From Thereva unica (lineage: Eukaryota; Arthropoda; Insecta; Diptera; Therevidae): 64,000 nucleotides of DNA. The position numbers and the translations under genes are program-made. The first letter of the stretch is position 1; every line of letters starts with the position of its first letter. The notes beneath the pieces are model-generated. The model had not been told where the DNA came from. It saw nothing but the letters and a program-made list of their open reading frames with translations, and searched no databases. Below, piece by piece: positions 21,032 to 32,300 of this stretch. The DNA is taken from NCBI GenBank assembly GCA_949987705.1, contig OX465282.1, positions 97,762,070 through 97,826,069 of the forward strand, read 5' to 3'.

Positions 21032-21439
21032 ATAGTCATCATATGCAGCGAAGGAGCATATGTAGCGTTAGAAAAAGCACATGAAAATCTGGACTTGTTA
21101 TGACTGAAAATAAAACGAACCATATGCAGATCCCTTATAGAAAGAGTAGAGGAAGAACTGGACAAAATATAATAATCGACAGTTATAACGAGTTTACGTA
21201 CTCAGGAACTCAAATTAACAAAGACAACAACATTACGGCAGAAATTAAAAGAAAAATACTGCTAGCGAACAGGGGCGGCGGAGCATAATCTTTGTGCGTA
21301 GGAGCACGCCCAATGTCAGTGGGGAGCAGTTCAATGCTGGTTAACCCCTGTAATCGAACCAGAACCGGTCTATTAAGTAGGCTAAATGATACCCTTCACT
21401 GTCAACAACATAAGTGCCTGAAACATGAAGCAATATATA

Positions 21440-21820
21440 ACATCAAAAACCGACCTTCACCGACCGAGTTCAATAATGTTCAGTTCAATCCATGTAAATG
21501 GCTTCACCGGCTAAAGTCCAGTTCATGTTCAGTTCGTGCTTGTGTTGTTGCTTTTGAAATTGTTGTTGCTTTTTCGCCAAAAGTCAGAAATGCGAAAGCC
21601 CACTGGAATGACATTACACTCTTCTTGTTGATTACTCTCTTTTGAGCCAGCTTTTTCATTCAACTTCAGTTCGGGACTGGTTGTGCGAACTGAGGTTTGT
21701 TTATCCTCAGTTGAATATGTGGAAACTATATGCGAACTGAACTGAACTATATGCGCGAGAACTTAGAAGTTCAGTTCGCCAATTTACTCGAACCTGTTCA
21801 GCCGGTGAAGCCGGTGTATT
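21440..21820. repeat. Repeat with GTTCAGTTC-rich inverted ends
   Basis: Both ends carry GGCTTCACCGGCT / AGCCGGTGAAGCC and multiple GAACTGAAC-type words. A partial inverted copy is at 51860-51985 (GAACTGAACATGAACTGGAC, TTTAGCCGGTGAAGCCA). Likely a nonautonomous DNA transposon; no TSD could be assigned. Confidence 0.6.
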
Positions 21821-22419
21821 TTTTTGAAGGTTTTCCGAATACGTAGGGCAGATATCGCCCCATTTAATTTGAAATAAGGTTTGCCTACTAGGGCCATTAT
21901 GAAAAACTGAAAATGCATACCTCACTTCAGTATCGCTGGTTTTTTTTTGTGGTATTCATGAGGAAACTCTTTTGGCATGTCCCTACGGGATGACCCTGAG
22001 GCAATCCTATTTTTAACGGTATAAGTTCTTAGTATGTAGCTCTAAAATAATTTATTTAGTTTTCGTATGAAAAGCTATGCTAGTGTACGGTCTTTCATCT
22101 ACATTCTTTCGTTGCCAGCGGCCAAGATAGCCCTCCAATGTTTTGGGTTTTCAGGTGTACGTGATATATAATTTAGGGTGTGGATTTCCCCACCAAAGCG
22201 AAAGTGTGTGTACCCTTTTCCTTCCATCCCCACGCGCTGCGTCGCCCATGCTAGCGAACAAAGCAGTATGTTGAAATATTTTAAATCAAAAATAATAACC
22301 AGGACTGTCGAATTTAAGTTATACAAAAAATTATTAAAACCAGTACTGATGTACGGATCGGAAGCATGGATGCTTACTAGGCATGACGAGCAGGTCCTCG
22401 GTAGGGTCAGCTAGGATTA

Positions 22420-22917
22420 TATATTTTTTACAAGATGAAGCGGCTGGTTTTGCTTATCTGAAGGACTTTCTAGGATATGACGACTTTGTGGAGTTAGACT
22501 GAGCTTTGATAATTTTTGTCACTCTTTCAGCTTTTGTTAATACTATCATCATTCAATAAAAAGGTAATCAAAATCGGAATATAAGTTTTGTAGACCTCGG
22601 GACCTTGGGCTTCTCAAAACGCGGGCTGGGTTCCGTCGAACCCTCTGAACCTGATTTACGCCGTCCCTGCATCTAATACTTTTGTTACATACCTCATTTA
22701 CCACCGGGGCTAATCATTTCTTTGGAATCTAGAATTTTCTTACAATCGTATGCTGCCAATGTATGAAAATTCCAATGGAGTTCAGAATAGGCCTGATTAT
22801 TATAACATGAATAGATTCACATCTGCCGGGCGTCTCGTGATAGCCACATTTTTTAAAATACTAATATCAACATTTAAGAATAAAATGGAATTTCTACTGT
22901 AAATATTATATTCTTAC
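22420..22917. other. Intronic, no gene recognised
   Basis: Lies between the LINE remnant and the last coding exon of the PP1-subunit gene. A segment near 22740-22800 (TATTCTGAACTCC on the minus strand) recurs near 43895, so it contains a minor dispersed repeat. Confidence 0.4.
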
Positions 22918-22933
22918 CTTGGTTTTAGAACTT
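22918..22933 (-). other. 3' UTR start and splice donor after the stop codon
   Basis: Sixteen nt after the TAG stop the minus strand reads CCAAG|GTAAGAATA, a consensus donor. An intron this close to the stop would not be expected to trigger nonsense-mediated decay. The proposed acceptor is at 18951/18952. Confidence 0.5.
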
Positions 22934-23621
22934 CTACCAATATGGACTGGGATATTCGCTTTGATTCCAGGATGACACATCACTCCATGTTGTTACTTTT
23001 GATGTGTATTCATCATTTTGTTTATTAGGAATTGAAATTGCTTTTGAACTATTAGTATTATTGTCAACTTCTAGCGCATTCTTATTTTTATTTCTTTTCT
23101 CATATGGCAAGAGGGCTTCAGCAGATGATTGATAATAAGAAAGAGATCTTTTCGAGATTGTATAATTTTTCCCCTACAAAATAAAAATTGGTGTTTAAAA
23201 ATATAAAGAATTAATTAATTAATTTTTTATAGTATTCACCTCGTTGTTATCCCAAAATTCATTTCCATCAGACCTATAGCATATGCAGAATTCTAATCGT
23301 TTTGATGAAGGTGGAAGTGTGATTTTAAACGAGAATGTGTCAAATATAACGTATGCAGTACTAGGGCCATAAATCTAGATACATATAAAATAAATGCGTT
23401 TTTAGTTAAAAACAAATACTACTCAAAAGCATCATGACTTGTTTACCTCTTGATATGTACAAAATATATCTTGTTGACTTTTCCAGTCATCCCATGTTAC
23501 CCTGACAATTACTTCTTTATCGAAACTGATATTCTTTACTTTAACTGTACCAACGATTATAGATTCATTTTCTTTTACGATAACATTTTCTAATGATACA
23601 TTTTCTTTTTCAATTTTCTCT
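22934..23621 (-). CDS. PP1 glycogen-targeting subunit, exons 4-6 (CBM21 domain and C-terminus)
   Basis: Exon 4 (23447-23621): [37 protein letters not shown]. Exon 5 (23240-23374): [40 protein letters not shown]. Exon 6 (22934-23173): [20 protein letters not shown] to PSPYW-stop. Introns are 72 and 66 bp. The split of WDNN/GKNY over exons 5 and 6 is in phase 0. Confidence 0.88.
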
Positions 23622-26600
23622 CTAAATAATAAAATAATAAGTAATGTGGAAAAATATATAAAATCGTATTATTTTACCTAAATTGTAAATAGTCAGAAGC
23701 TGGTTGACGAAAATCTATTGTCCATTGTTCCATTGGATGCGGACTAACAAGTCCTTGGGTAATTTGTGCTAAAAATTTTAAGCTCCAGAATGGCGGGACA
23801 TTTGATGGCTCTGACATAACACGAACTTCTGTGAGAGATCGTCCTTCATCATCAGCAAAAACAACTTTTTTCTTTATTCGACTGAAAAAATAAAATAAAT
23901 TATTTTAATAATTTATATTTTGTATACGTTCAAAATGATGCAATGCAGTTTGGTGCAATAAAATGATACCAGTTTGATCAATATGCTACGGTTTGGTGTA
24001 GAGCTTAGGTTAGGTTAGGTAGGTTAGATATGACTGAGCTGTTGGTTTCACCTCATACACTTAGGCCAAAAGGATAGGCCAAAGTGATCCCACTTTAAAC
24101 CTGTTGTTAAAGTGTCGTTTCTTCGCTAAACCATCTCGAGGAAGTAATGAATCTTCTAAGTTGCGGGATCCCAATCTTCGAGATTTCCACAAGTGTGCTT
24201 AGAAAGGGTTCACCAAATGTGGTTAACCTCGTTCTGCTTAGGGCCGGGCAGTGACAGAGGAGATGTAGTACACTTTCCTCTTCTATCAGACAGTGTCCGG
24301 TCAGCACTCCCACTTTAACTGAGAGGTCTTGTCTCCCGAGGCTCAGTAGTCAAGTGGTCCGCCTAACATCATAAGAGGGCCAGGTTAATTTGGCCAAAGT
24401 GCATTTATTAAGATCCCTCCAATGCTTTTTCGTTTATTGCAATGTGTACTGTTTGCATCGGAATTTAAAGATGGCCTCTTTCCTTTTCTGAAAGGAGAGT
24501 AGCGGTCGTTCCTTTCCTAGCCAGTTCGTCAGCTTTACAATTTCCCTTTATATTTCGTTGACCGGGCACCCATTTACAATTTCCCTTTATATTTCGGTGG
24601 CTGGGCACCCATAAGAGGAGGGTCCTAAAGTGTTGAGCCATCTCGTTAAGAGATCTGCGACATTTAGACGTAGTTCTAGAGCTGTTTGTGCAAAGCACAG
24701 GGCTTTCAGAGCCGCTTGACTATATGAGAAGATGTAGACAGTCTGGTTCCTATCGCCTTGCTGGTTGATTTGCAGAACAGCCTCTTGTATGGCTAGAAGC
24801 TACGCTTGGTATACAGTACAGTGATGGGGTAGTCGGGACGAGACATCAATCTCAAGCTCTGGGGAAAATACTCCTCCTCTCACCCGACCCTCGAGCTTAG
24901 AGTCATCAGTAAAGAAGTTTATGGCACCCTGAAAACTGTGTGATCTATTTCTCCATTGACGACATGAGGGGACGTGCACTCCGTAGTTCCTCGTGCAGGT
25001 AATCTCGGGTATGCAGAAGTCGGGCATCTGCAGGTGTGGAGCGAAGTGCTCCTGTTATGCATAACTCCGCACATATTTGTATTTTCGGTAGTTTGTTTAG
25101 AACGCTGGACTTACTTAAGGTCGGCCACCATACTAAGACCCCGTATAGGAGTATTGGGCAGACGATCGCTGTGTGCATCGATCGGTCTATGTTAAAGGAG
25201 AAGCCCCACTTCTTGCCAATCGATTTTTTGCAACGAAAAGCGCTATGTTCGCTTTCTTAATGCGCTCTTCTGTGTTTTCATTCCAGAGGAGCTTCTTGTC
25301 CAGAACTACTCTGAGATATTTGGTGGATAAAAGACACTAACGATGCCTCGATCCCATGTTCTGTCAAGGCCAGGGTAATGGCGTCCGGAAATCCATTGTT
25401 AAATGCTCCCTCTATGTCAAGAAAGGGATGGAAGGTGTTTACAGCCCATTTAATTTTTGCCCTAATTATGATAGATTTGAGCAGTTGTGGTGATGCTGAA
25501 GGGTTTATTGTCATAGTTGTCTCAATCGTAGTACTATTCGGGAAGTGGGTGTCCATAACTAGTTTCAGGGATTCTCTGCTTGAGTCTGGCTAATCGCCGT
25601 TTTCTTTCCGTAAATAACTAAACATTGTTGGCGCTTTAGTTAATATTTTACGCACGCTTGAGGTTTCCGATGTGGATTCTATTTTGCTGCAAAAGCTAGC
25701 CCAGGAGTTACGTTTGGCCTTCCTTATTGGCATTTTGTATCTATTCAGCTTCTTATAGCAGCCCCAGAAGATTTCGCGGTTGCTGCGTCTAGATGAATTA
25801 AATTCCTTTCTGCACTATTTTCGGAGTATTTCAAGTTCGCGAGACCCCCATGGGGGTTGGAAGTCTCTTTATGCGGTCTGTTCGGACAAGCTTTATTAAT
25901 GGCGTAAGTGCATTGTGCCGTGAAAATGTCCACAATGCTGTCGAGTTGTAGAACTTGGTGTTGTTTATTTATTTTTTTATTTATTTCTTGTGAGCGTGGT
26001 TGAAGGGGGACAAACAACTCGTAATGTACGTGACAAGACAAAGCTTCTCGGATTTGTCATGAGAGCATGTATAGGCGAATTTGTATTTAATTTTTGTTTT
26101 GAGTAGTGTAATCCGACAACATAAGAGCTCCTTGACCGCGAGTGGTAGCACGATGCGACCAACAGACATACGATGTTGTACAAGACATTAAAGCGTGTGT
26201 AGGCGGAATATTGGCAAACGTATGCAGAAAACGATCCCGAGTTTCATCCACTACACTACTAAAACTAATCGTGGGTTGCTACTTTTTTGCACAGGCATTA
26301 AACAAATTTATTCCTCTCATACAAAATTAAGAAAAAGTATAAACAAATTTATTTGTCTGAAGAAAGATTCTCTCGAAATGAAAATAAAAACAAAGAACGC
26401 CACTGATTGTTCTATAATGGTACCCATTTTCTTTCGATGAAAATACAAATAACCATTGAATCAGTTTGGAGTGTTATTACGTTAAGGAATGCACGTAATG
26501 AGATGACAAATAACTAAAAATTCAGAAGATGTCTTGCTTCACTGCAATAGTAAACAGAAGTCATTCTACTGTACAGAGAAAGCATTAAACAACGATTAAA

Positions 26601-29600
26601 AGACAACGGTAAAACCCTAAACAAATGTTAAAAAAAAACCTCAAAGATCACTAAATGGTTTCGTAACATGGGTCGAGTTTTAAGCAAGATCATATCGTGT
26701 GTGTACAGTGTTTACTGATAGTTTTAGCTATCTTCAGCTTAATCAGGTTATGATAGCCAAGACAAAAATTGCTTTACGATCAATTTTTTGATTTTAAATC
26801 GATTTTTAAAAATTAACCTTGCAAACAAGAGATAAACTTCTAGACAAAAGGACTAAAAACGATCAAAGAAAGGATGATTTTGTTTGGGTGGATTTTCCTG
26901 TTTTGGAAATGTTGGGCTTTCACATTCACACACACCGCAGATTTTTGGTTGCTGATGTTATGAGGGATTAAAGGAGCGTAAAGAAGAGTACCATTAGCAA
27001 CAAGTTCGAAATGGTAAAATGGGTTTGGAGTTATCAGGAGTCAGTAGGGTGTTGAAGGAGGTGGTGATGAGCTCTGCGTTTAAATTCTTGGATATTGTAG
27101 GATTTCGGAAATATAGACTAAGGCAAGGTTGTTCCACAGTCGGGTTGTTCTATTTATGGATGAATTGTTGGCTTGTAGAGTGCGCGAAAAGGAGGGCTGT
27201 AGGCAGAGGGAATGAGACGAGTGGGCTAATCTGATGTTTCTGGTATAAGATTGCAGTGGAGACTGGAGGGCGTTTATTTCGGTGGGGCAATGATAGTAGG
27301 CGCACACTTTGGTTGAAGTGTGCCTTTGGTCTGGAGCTGTACTGGTTGTAATTTAAGATTTGTTTAGACTCTAGGTTCTTCATAAGTCTTTTATTAATAA
27401 TCCTCTCCATGGTTTTGGAGAGATTGGAAGTAATTGTTATTGAGTGGTTGTTGTAGGAATTGCTTGAATCACCTTTTTTTGATATGGTCTGAACACGTGC
27501 AAGTTTGGAAGAGTCTGGATAAACTTTGGAGAAGTAGGGTTGGGCAAAGAGTTTGTACAGAGTTTTAACTAAAAGTGGGACGCATTTGTTTAGAACGATA
27601 CGCTGCTGTCGGTGCCGCTGGGTCTCGAACTTCACTCACGATTCGTTTCCAGTCTTGCCAGTTGGCAACGTTTCGACCCCCGGTAACTGATAATCGTTGA
27701 TTCTTTAGGTCACCCTCGATATTTTTAAGGCAGGTTTTCTTCGGTGCCGATCACTGGATTCTCCAGTCTGCGGGACGGTTTCGCCAGTGAAGTTTACGTG
27801 GCAAGCGGTTATCATTCATTCGGCAAATATGTCCTAACTACCGTAGTCGACGATTTTGAATTTCTTCTTCGATCAGTGTCTGCTGATTGCACCTTTGTCT
27901 AACTGTCTGCTTCTTAACGTTTCTGGCTTGAGCAGTGTCCACGTTTCAGATCCATAAAGAAGAATCGGAAGGATCAACGTTCGGTAAAGACGTACTTTTG
28001 TTTTGATGACAAAATTTTTTCGTTTCCAAATGCACCACTTGAGCAAGGCGAATGTTGCTGCTGCCTAACCGATGCGACTGTGAACGTCGGCCGTTGGTGT
28101 TACTTTCGTTTCCTCAACCAATGATCCCAAATATTTGCACATCGAAACCTGTTCGATTTGGGGTCCATCGAGGTGTACACTGGCACACTCGATCCGTCCG
28201 TTGTGAGATTTTTAACCCGTATGACTGGGCGATGCGGGAAATGTCGTATAAGATGTCCGTTGCTTCGGCATCCGTGTCGGCGAAGACGGCGCTATCGTCG
28301 GCGAACATTAAGTCGGTTACGAAGTGGTTGTCGTCGTATCGAACTCCGAGTCGTCCATCGAATGCTTCACGCATAATCGCGTCGATCACAACGTTGAAGA
28401 GAAGTGGCAAAGCGACGTCTCTCTGTCGCACACCCGCTTGAATCGGGAGCTCCTCGGATAAGTCGCTTCGAATACGAACGCTGCTGGGTGAGCCATCGTA
28501 CGACGATTGGAGAAGTTGGATGTTGTTCAATGGCACGTGTTCGGTTTCCAAGACTCTCCACAAGCTGTTCCCATCCATGCAGCTGTTCCCACCGAAAGCG
28601 GATTTGAAATCGATGAAAACGACGACAGTTCGTTTGCAGCAACGAATTTTTTCTTCCATTAGCTGACGAAGTGCGAATATTTGATCTAAATCCAGTTTGT
28701 TATCTCCGGCTCGTTTACTCTCGATGTTTCTGTAGCCCCGATTGTATGATTTTCGTAAATACTTTGCCGACGATCGAAAGGAGGCTAATACCGCGATAAT
28801 TCTTGCACGCCCGACTGTCGCTTTTCTTCAAAATTGTGACAACGATCGCTTTCTTCCACGCCTACGGGACACAATCCGAATGCCATTTGTCTGTTATGGG
28901 GACATGAAGTCGTTGTGATAAGACATCACCTCCGGCTTCGTACTGGAAGTTTATCGTGTGGACCGAAAGGGGATAACCCACAACCCAACTACCTTATAAT
29001 TCTTCTTGGTTGTTTAATTATAACTCTTCGAAAATTGTTGTTCGAAATCAGTCAGATACCGCATTGTTTGGCTCAATTGTGACATTTCTACACCTTCATC
29101 AAGTTTCCAACAAAAAATATTTTGTAGTTCGTTCATTGTAAAAGATTAGATACGATACTTTGGACCGGAAATGTTTAATATTCTTGCTAATTACTTTTAA
29201 TATAGTATATTTCAATGAACATCTTTAAAATCACATTTTATCAAGATAATAAAATCAAAAATAATTCAAAAAATGAATAAGGAAAAAACAGCAAAAAATA
29301 CAATGATAATTTTCTCTGTTGATTATGTCAGTGGAAAGATAGCGTTCATTGACATTTATCGTATGTTGTAATATTTAGGATGTTGACACACACAAAAATC
29401 AAAAATAAATATGTTCGTCAGATAAAAATAAATATGTTCGAGTCGAGTTGAAAGGTGAATTCTTCACACAGGAAAAGAACACTACATAATATACTTAGTA
29501 AATATGAATCATCGCTTTAGACACACTTCTAGACAATTTTTTTGTTGCCGTGTTTTGATTTTGTTATTTTTAAATAAAGCACAATGAATTTATTCAATTT

Positions 29601-29958
29601 TAAATTGTTTACCTTTGTGTTTTATCTGAATTTTCTAAACAATCAGTTTCATCACAATTTCGTATGACTAAACAAGATTTTGGAGTTTGTGGCGGTTTTA
29701 CTGTAGTAACTGCTGGCGGAAAACTTTTTCTCGATGGTAATGGCGTTCTTGCGACTTGCTGCGGTCTACACGTTCTTGGAGGATCATAATAACTATTTAA
29801 TAATAAACAAAATATTAAAAATATTTGTTAATAATGAAAATAATTTATAAAACTTACTTGAAATTTTTTGTGCCATAATCTGATAGAAAAGCCGTTGGCG
29901 GACTGTGGCTAAACACTGGGGGACTGTGAGATATCATCATTTCGTAGTAAGCAGGCAT
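22934..29958 (-). CDS. PP1 glycogen-targeting regulatory subunit (PPP1R3 family), 6 coding exons
   Basis: The product recruits protein phosphatase 1 to glycogen, where PP1 activates glycogen synthase and inhibits phosphorylase. Coding segments on the minus strand: 29858-29958, 29613-29792, 23678-23881, 23447-23621, 23240-23374, 22934-23173; together 1035 nt, 344 residues plus stop. All donors are GT and acceptors AG, and every phase joins. In order: a proline-rich N-terminus ([14 protein letters not shown]); KKKVVFADD, the RVxF-type PP1 docking motif; then a CBM21 domain with [21 protein letters not shown] and FWDNNEGKNY, the last being the family's sugar-binding signature. It ends PSPYW. The 5.7-kb intron 2 is filled with LINEs. 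Insect relatives (Drosophila Gbs proteins) and vertebrate PPP1R3B/C/D share this layout; I do not assign an orthologue. The gene looks intact. Confidence 0.88.
23678..23881 (-). CDS. PP1 glycogen-targeting subunit, exon 3 (PP1-binding motif)
   Basis: 204 nt. It starts in phase 2 after TTTTTCAG and encodes [20 protein letters not shown], the RVxF-class docking site followed by the family-typical acidic/GxSLT segment, then [20 protein letters not shown] up to the beginning of CBM21. Confidence 0.88.
24060..26000 (-). pseudogene. R1/I-like LINE ORF2 remnant with RNase H
   Basis: Read on the minus strand from 26000 down: a pre-RT segment ([20 protein letters not shown]), RT motif A ([10 protein letters not shown], about 25420), then directly the post-palm block [20 protein letters not shown] (about 25300), [20 protein letters not shown], an RNase H domain beginning [11 protein letters not shown] and ending [10 protein letters not shown], and a C-terminal zinc-knuckle-like tail ([20 protein letters not shown]). 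The motif B-C palm with the catalytic YADD is missing, and a 39-bp tandem duplication lies in RNase H. Many frameshifts. It sits in intron 2 of the PP1-subunit gene. Confidence 0.75.
26001..26999. other. Intronic, no gene recognised
   Basis: About 1 kb of AT-rich sequence between two LINE remnants in intron 2 of the PP1-subunit gene. Confidence 0.4.
27000..27600 (-). pseudogene. Jockey-type LINE fragments (RT palm plus family J tail)
   Basis: 27350-27600 encodes [34 protein letters not shown] and [16 protein letters not shown], the same RT blocks as at 16.9 kb. 27000-27350 carries the family J C-terminal tail ([10 protein letters not shown]) directly after it, with the RT palm and thumb deleted in between. 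Confidence 0.65.
27600..29000 (-). pseudogene. RTE-type LINE reverse transcriptase
   Basis: Minus translation is open for 181 residues (28114-28659), with [12 protein letters not shown] (motif A), [19 protein letters not shown] (motif B) and [20 protein letters not shown] (motif C, catalytic DD kept). Upstream (28664-28860) are RT fingers with a [14 protein letters not shown] block in broken frames. Downstream (27600-28050) is the tail [19 protein letters not shown] and [20 protein letters not shown]. The end matches the 198-bp RTE insert at 8554-8751. PQG/QTG and other positions are mutated and frames change, so it is dead. Confidence 0.8.
29001..29612. other. Intron 2, AT-rich, no gene recognised
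   Basis: About 600 bp between the RTE remnant and coding exon 2; no repeat recognised. Confidence 0.4.
29613..29958 (-). CDS. PP1 glycogen-targeting subunit, coding exons 1 and 2
   Basis: Exon 1 is 29858-29970 with the ATG at 29956-29958; the 12 nt before it are 5' UTR and contain an in-frame stop, which fixes this start. It encodes [10 protein letters not shown] through DYGTKNF and ends in phase 2. Exon 2 is 29613-29792 and encodes a Pro/Thr-rich linker ([20 protein letters not shown]) through SDKTQ. Intron 1 is only 65 bp. Confidence 0.85.
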
Positions 29959-30049
29959 ATTAACTAATATCTGAAAGATAATAATAAAAAATACATTTAA
30001 TATTGCTTTTATTATAAATTATTTTATAATATATATAAATTTAATTGGA

Positions 30050-30690
30050 AAAATCCTTATTAATATTGTAAATGAGAAAGTAACTCTGTCTGTCTGTCTC
30101 TCTGTTACGCTTTCACGCTTAAACTGCTCAACCGATCTGGATGAAATTTTTTACAGAGATAGATTAGACCTTGGAGAAGGACATAGGCTAAAAAAAGCTT
30201 GGGTGAAATAGGGGATGAAAGTCCAAATTATTTGTAATTTACTTAGTTTTGTTGTTCACAAATATATCTATGTATGCCACCATTTTGTAAAACAATTAAG
30301 ATGGAGGTTCCAAGATGGCGGCCGAATTTTGAATTATGTTCCCCGATCCCCAATATGGGTATCAAATGAAAGGGTATGACAAATAGAATACAATAAGTGG
30401 CGTGGCGTTATTTCAAATTCCAAATGGCGGATTACATTTTTCTATACAAACTTCTCGGTATGGGTATCAAATCAAAGAGTATGACAAGTGGAATACTATT
30501 AGCTGTGTGGCGTGATTTCAAATTCAAAATGGCAGCCAAAACAAAATGGTAGCTTAACTTTTTCTTTACAACACCCTCGGTGTGGGTATCAAATGAAAGT
30601 GTATGACGAGTATAGTACAGTAAGCTGTGTAACGTCATTTTTAATCAAATATGGCGGTCACCACAAAACGGCTTAAGATATATAATAGAC
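30050..30690 (+). repeat. Dispersed repeat with about 3 tandem 115-bp units
   Basis: A head with a TCTGTCTGTCTCTCTGTTAC run and ACTGCTCAACCGATCTGGAT is followed by three diverged units marked by GTATCAAATGAAAG..GTATGAC, GTGTGGCGTGATTTCAAATT and AAAATGGCGGCC (30290-30680). A related, more decayed copy is at 1740-2215. Nonautonomous, probably Helitron-like; no terminal hairpin was identified. Confidence 0.65.
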
Positions 30691-30875
30691 TAAAAATAGA
30701 AAATAAAAATATAGTTTAAAAACACTAAAAAATACGCTTTTATTTTAAAATGAAGTGAAAAGTAAAAAATAATTTTGAATGTAGAGTTTTCATTGCTCCA
30801 GTTAGTATATAGAAACAACATACATTTCGAAATGTAAAACAGCGTGGGACGCTAACGAAAAGTTCCAGTGTTAAT

Positions 30876-31323
30876 CACTGACATATAGTAATGGACTGCT
30901 AAATGAGCAAAATCCCATACAAAAAAATGGCACCAAAAACTATTCCTGCCTCGCTCCCACGTTAAATCCCAATGAACTGTAATCGTCAGCGCATGTCAGC
31001 GATATAAACATAATTAGAAAAAAATAGACAGGTATAGTTTTCGTTCTTCTGTCTCACTCTTGAGCTATTTTGAAAAGTTCGTTAAACAGGGGAGATAACC
31101 GTCACCGTTTTGGAATAAATACATTTGTTTATTGAAAAAACTGCTAATAAATAAAAATGAGTGATGGAAATTTATTTCCCTTAATTAAAGCAAACATCTT
31201 ATCACTTATTTTCTCCTAAATTTGAAGAAAACTTTTTGTTTGCATAAAAAAGGTTTTCTATTTCTGGAGAAAAATGGTGCCATTCAGCATCGTCAATCAG
31301 CAGTCCATTACTATATGTCAGTG
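30876..31323. mobile_element. 448-bp MITE, copy 2, 8-bp TSD
   Basis: The inverted copy of 3340-3787, with the same CACTGACATATAGTAATGGA termini and perfect duplications GTGTTAAT at 30868-30875 and 31324-31331. Confidence 0.9.
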
Positions 31324-31719
31324 GTGTTAATACAATAAGATAGGTAAAGATAGGTATTTGATTTTTTCTGGGGCACCATGTGCCTTTTTGGGCTGCATAA
31401 TAGGTGCCAAACTTGTAAAATTTATTACTTTTTGGCACTTTTTCTGAAAAAAAAAAAAAAAATAATAATTTGGAGGAGAGGTATGCGCCATGAGCGAAGT
31501 TCTGAACAGGGCGTCTAATCTCCCGCCATAGCAAAATCTATGCAGACGATTCTGATTATGTTTGGCTAAGTGTTTGTTGTGCAGGTAGTCCACAATTTTT
31601 CATCGTCGAATCTTAAATAAGTTGTAACATATTATAAATTTTTCGAAGTATCCAAAATCATTTTTTGCAGATTTGTTCTTTTTCATTATACTTTTTTCCT
31701 TCAGCGGACTGTGTACTCA

Positions 31720-32300
31720 TAACCTTTTATTAACTTCCCAGGAAAGGGAAGTTATTGTAATCGGTCCGAAAATTGAAATCGAAATTTTCAACGTATTTTC
31801 ATTTTTCAAGGTCCCAAGAGCATTTTAAGCAAAAATTTGGGAGGAAGTATGTGTGCGTGTATGTGCGTACGTATGTGGTCACGATATCGCGCGAACCAAA
31901 AAAGATAACGACTTCGTTGAGGTGTCGTTCGAAGCGTATTAACGGAAATAAGATCTGAAAAGATTTTTATAAAATTTGGTCGAGCCGTTTTTCGGTTTAA
32001 ATGACTTATGTAAGTGATTTTTGTACCTGCGGGATATCGATAAAAGATATCGAATTATTGAGGTGCCGTTCGAAGAGCATTGACCATAATATGATCTGAA
32101 AAGATTTTCATAAAATTCGGTCGAGCCGTTTTTTTGTTTAAGCGACGTTCGTGATTTTTTTGTACCTGCACGATACCGCGTGAACCAAAAACTATATCGA
32201 CTTCTTTGAGGTGCCGAAAGATGAATATTAACAAAAAAATTACCTGAAAAAATTTTCATAACGTTCGGTCGGGCCTTTTTTGTTTAAATGGAAAAACTTC
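31720..32300 (+). repeat. Tandem array, about 120-130-bp unit, 3 copies
   Basis: Units share GATCTGAAAAGATTTTYATAAAATT, GGTCGAGCCGTTTTT, GTGATTTTTGTACCTGC and GAGGTGCCGTTCGAAG. The array begins after AAGGGAAGTTATTGTAATCGG (about 31745). No coding potential. Confidence 0.7.

Larger units (their letters stand above)
20230..22411 (+). pseudogene. LINE ORF2 remnant in three pieces
   Basis: Piece 1 (about 20290-20809) encodes RT blocks ITLLNVAYKILSYILYTRLL, DHIFALRQVIAKTKKFNIET and FFIDFKTVYD (motif A). Piece 2 (21032-21290) resumes at the motif C region with IVIICSEGAYVALEKAHENL and continues to FTYSGTQINKDNNITAEIKR. Piece 3 (about 22275-22411) encodes KLYKKLLKPVLMYGSEAWML. The gaps hold a MITE (20810-21031) and about 1 kb of other sequence. 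The YADD-type catalytic site reads YVFD at the MITE junction. Frameshifted and dead; sits in the inferred 3' UTR intron of the PP1-subunit gene. Confidence 0.75.
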
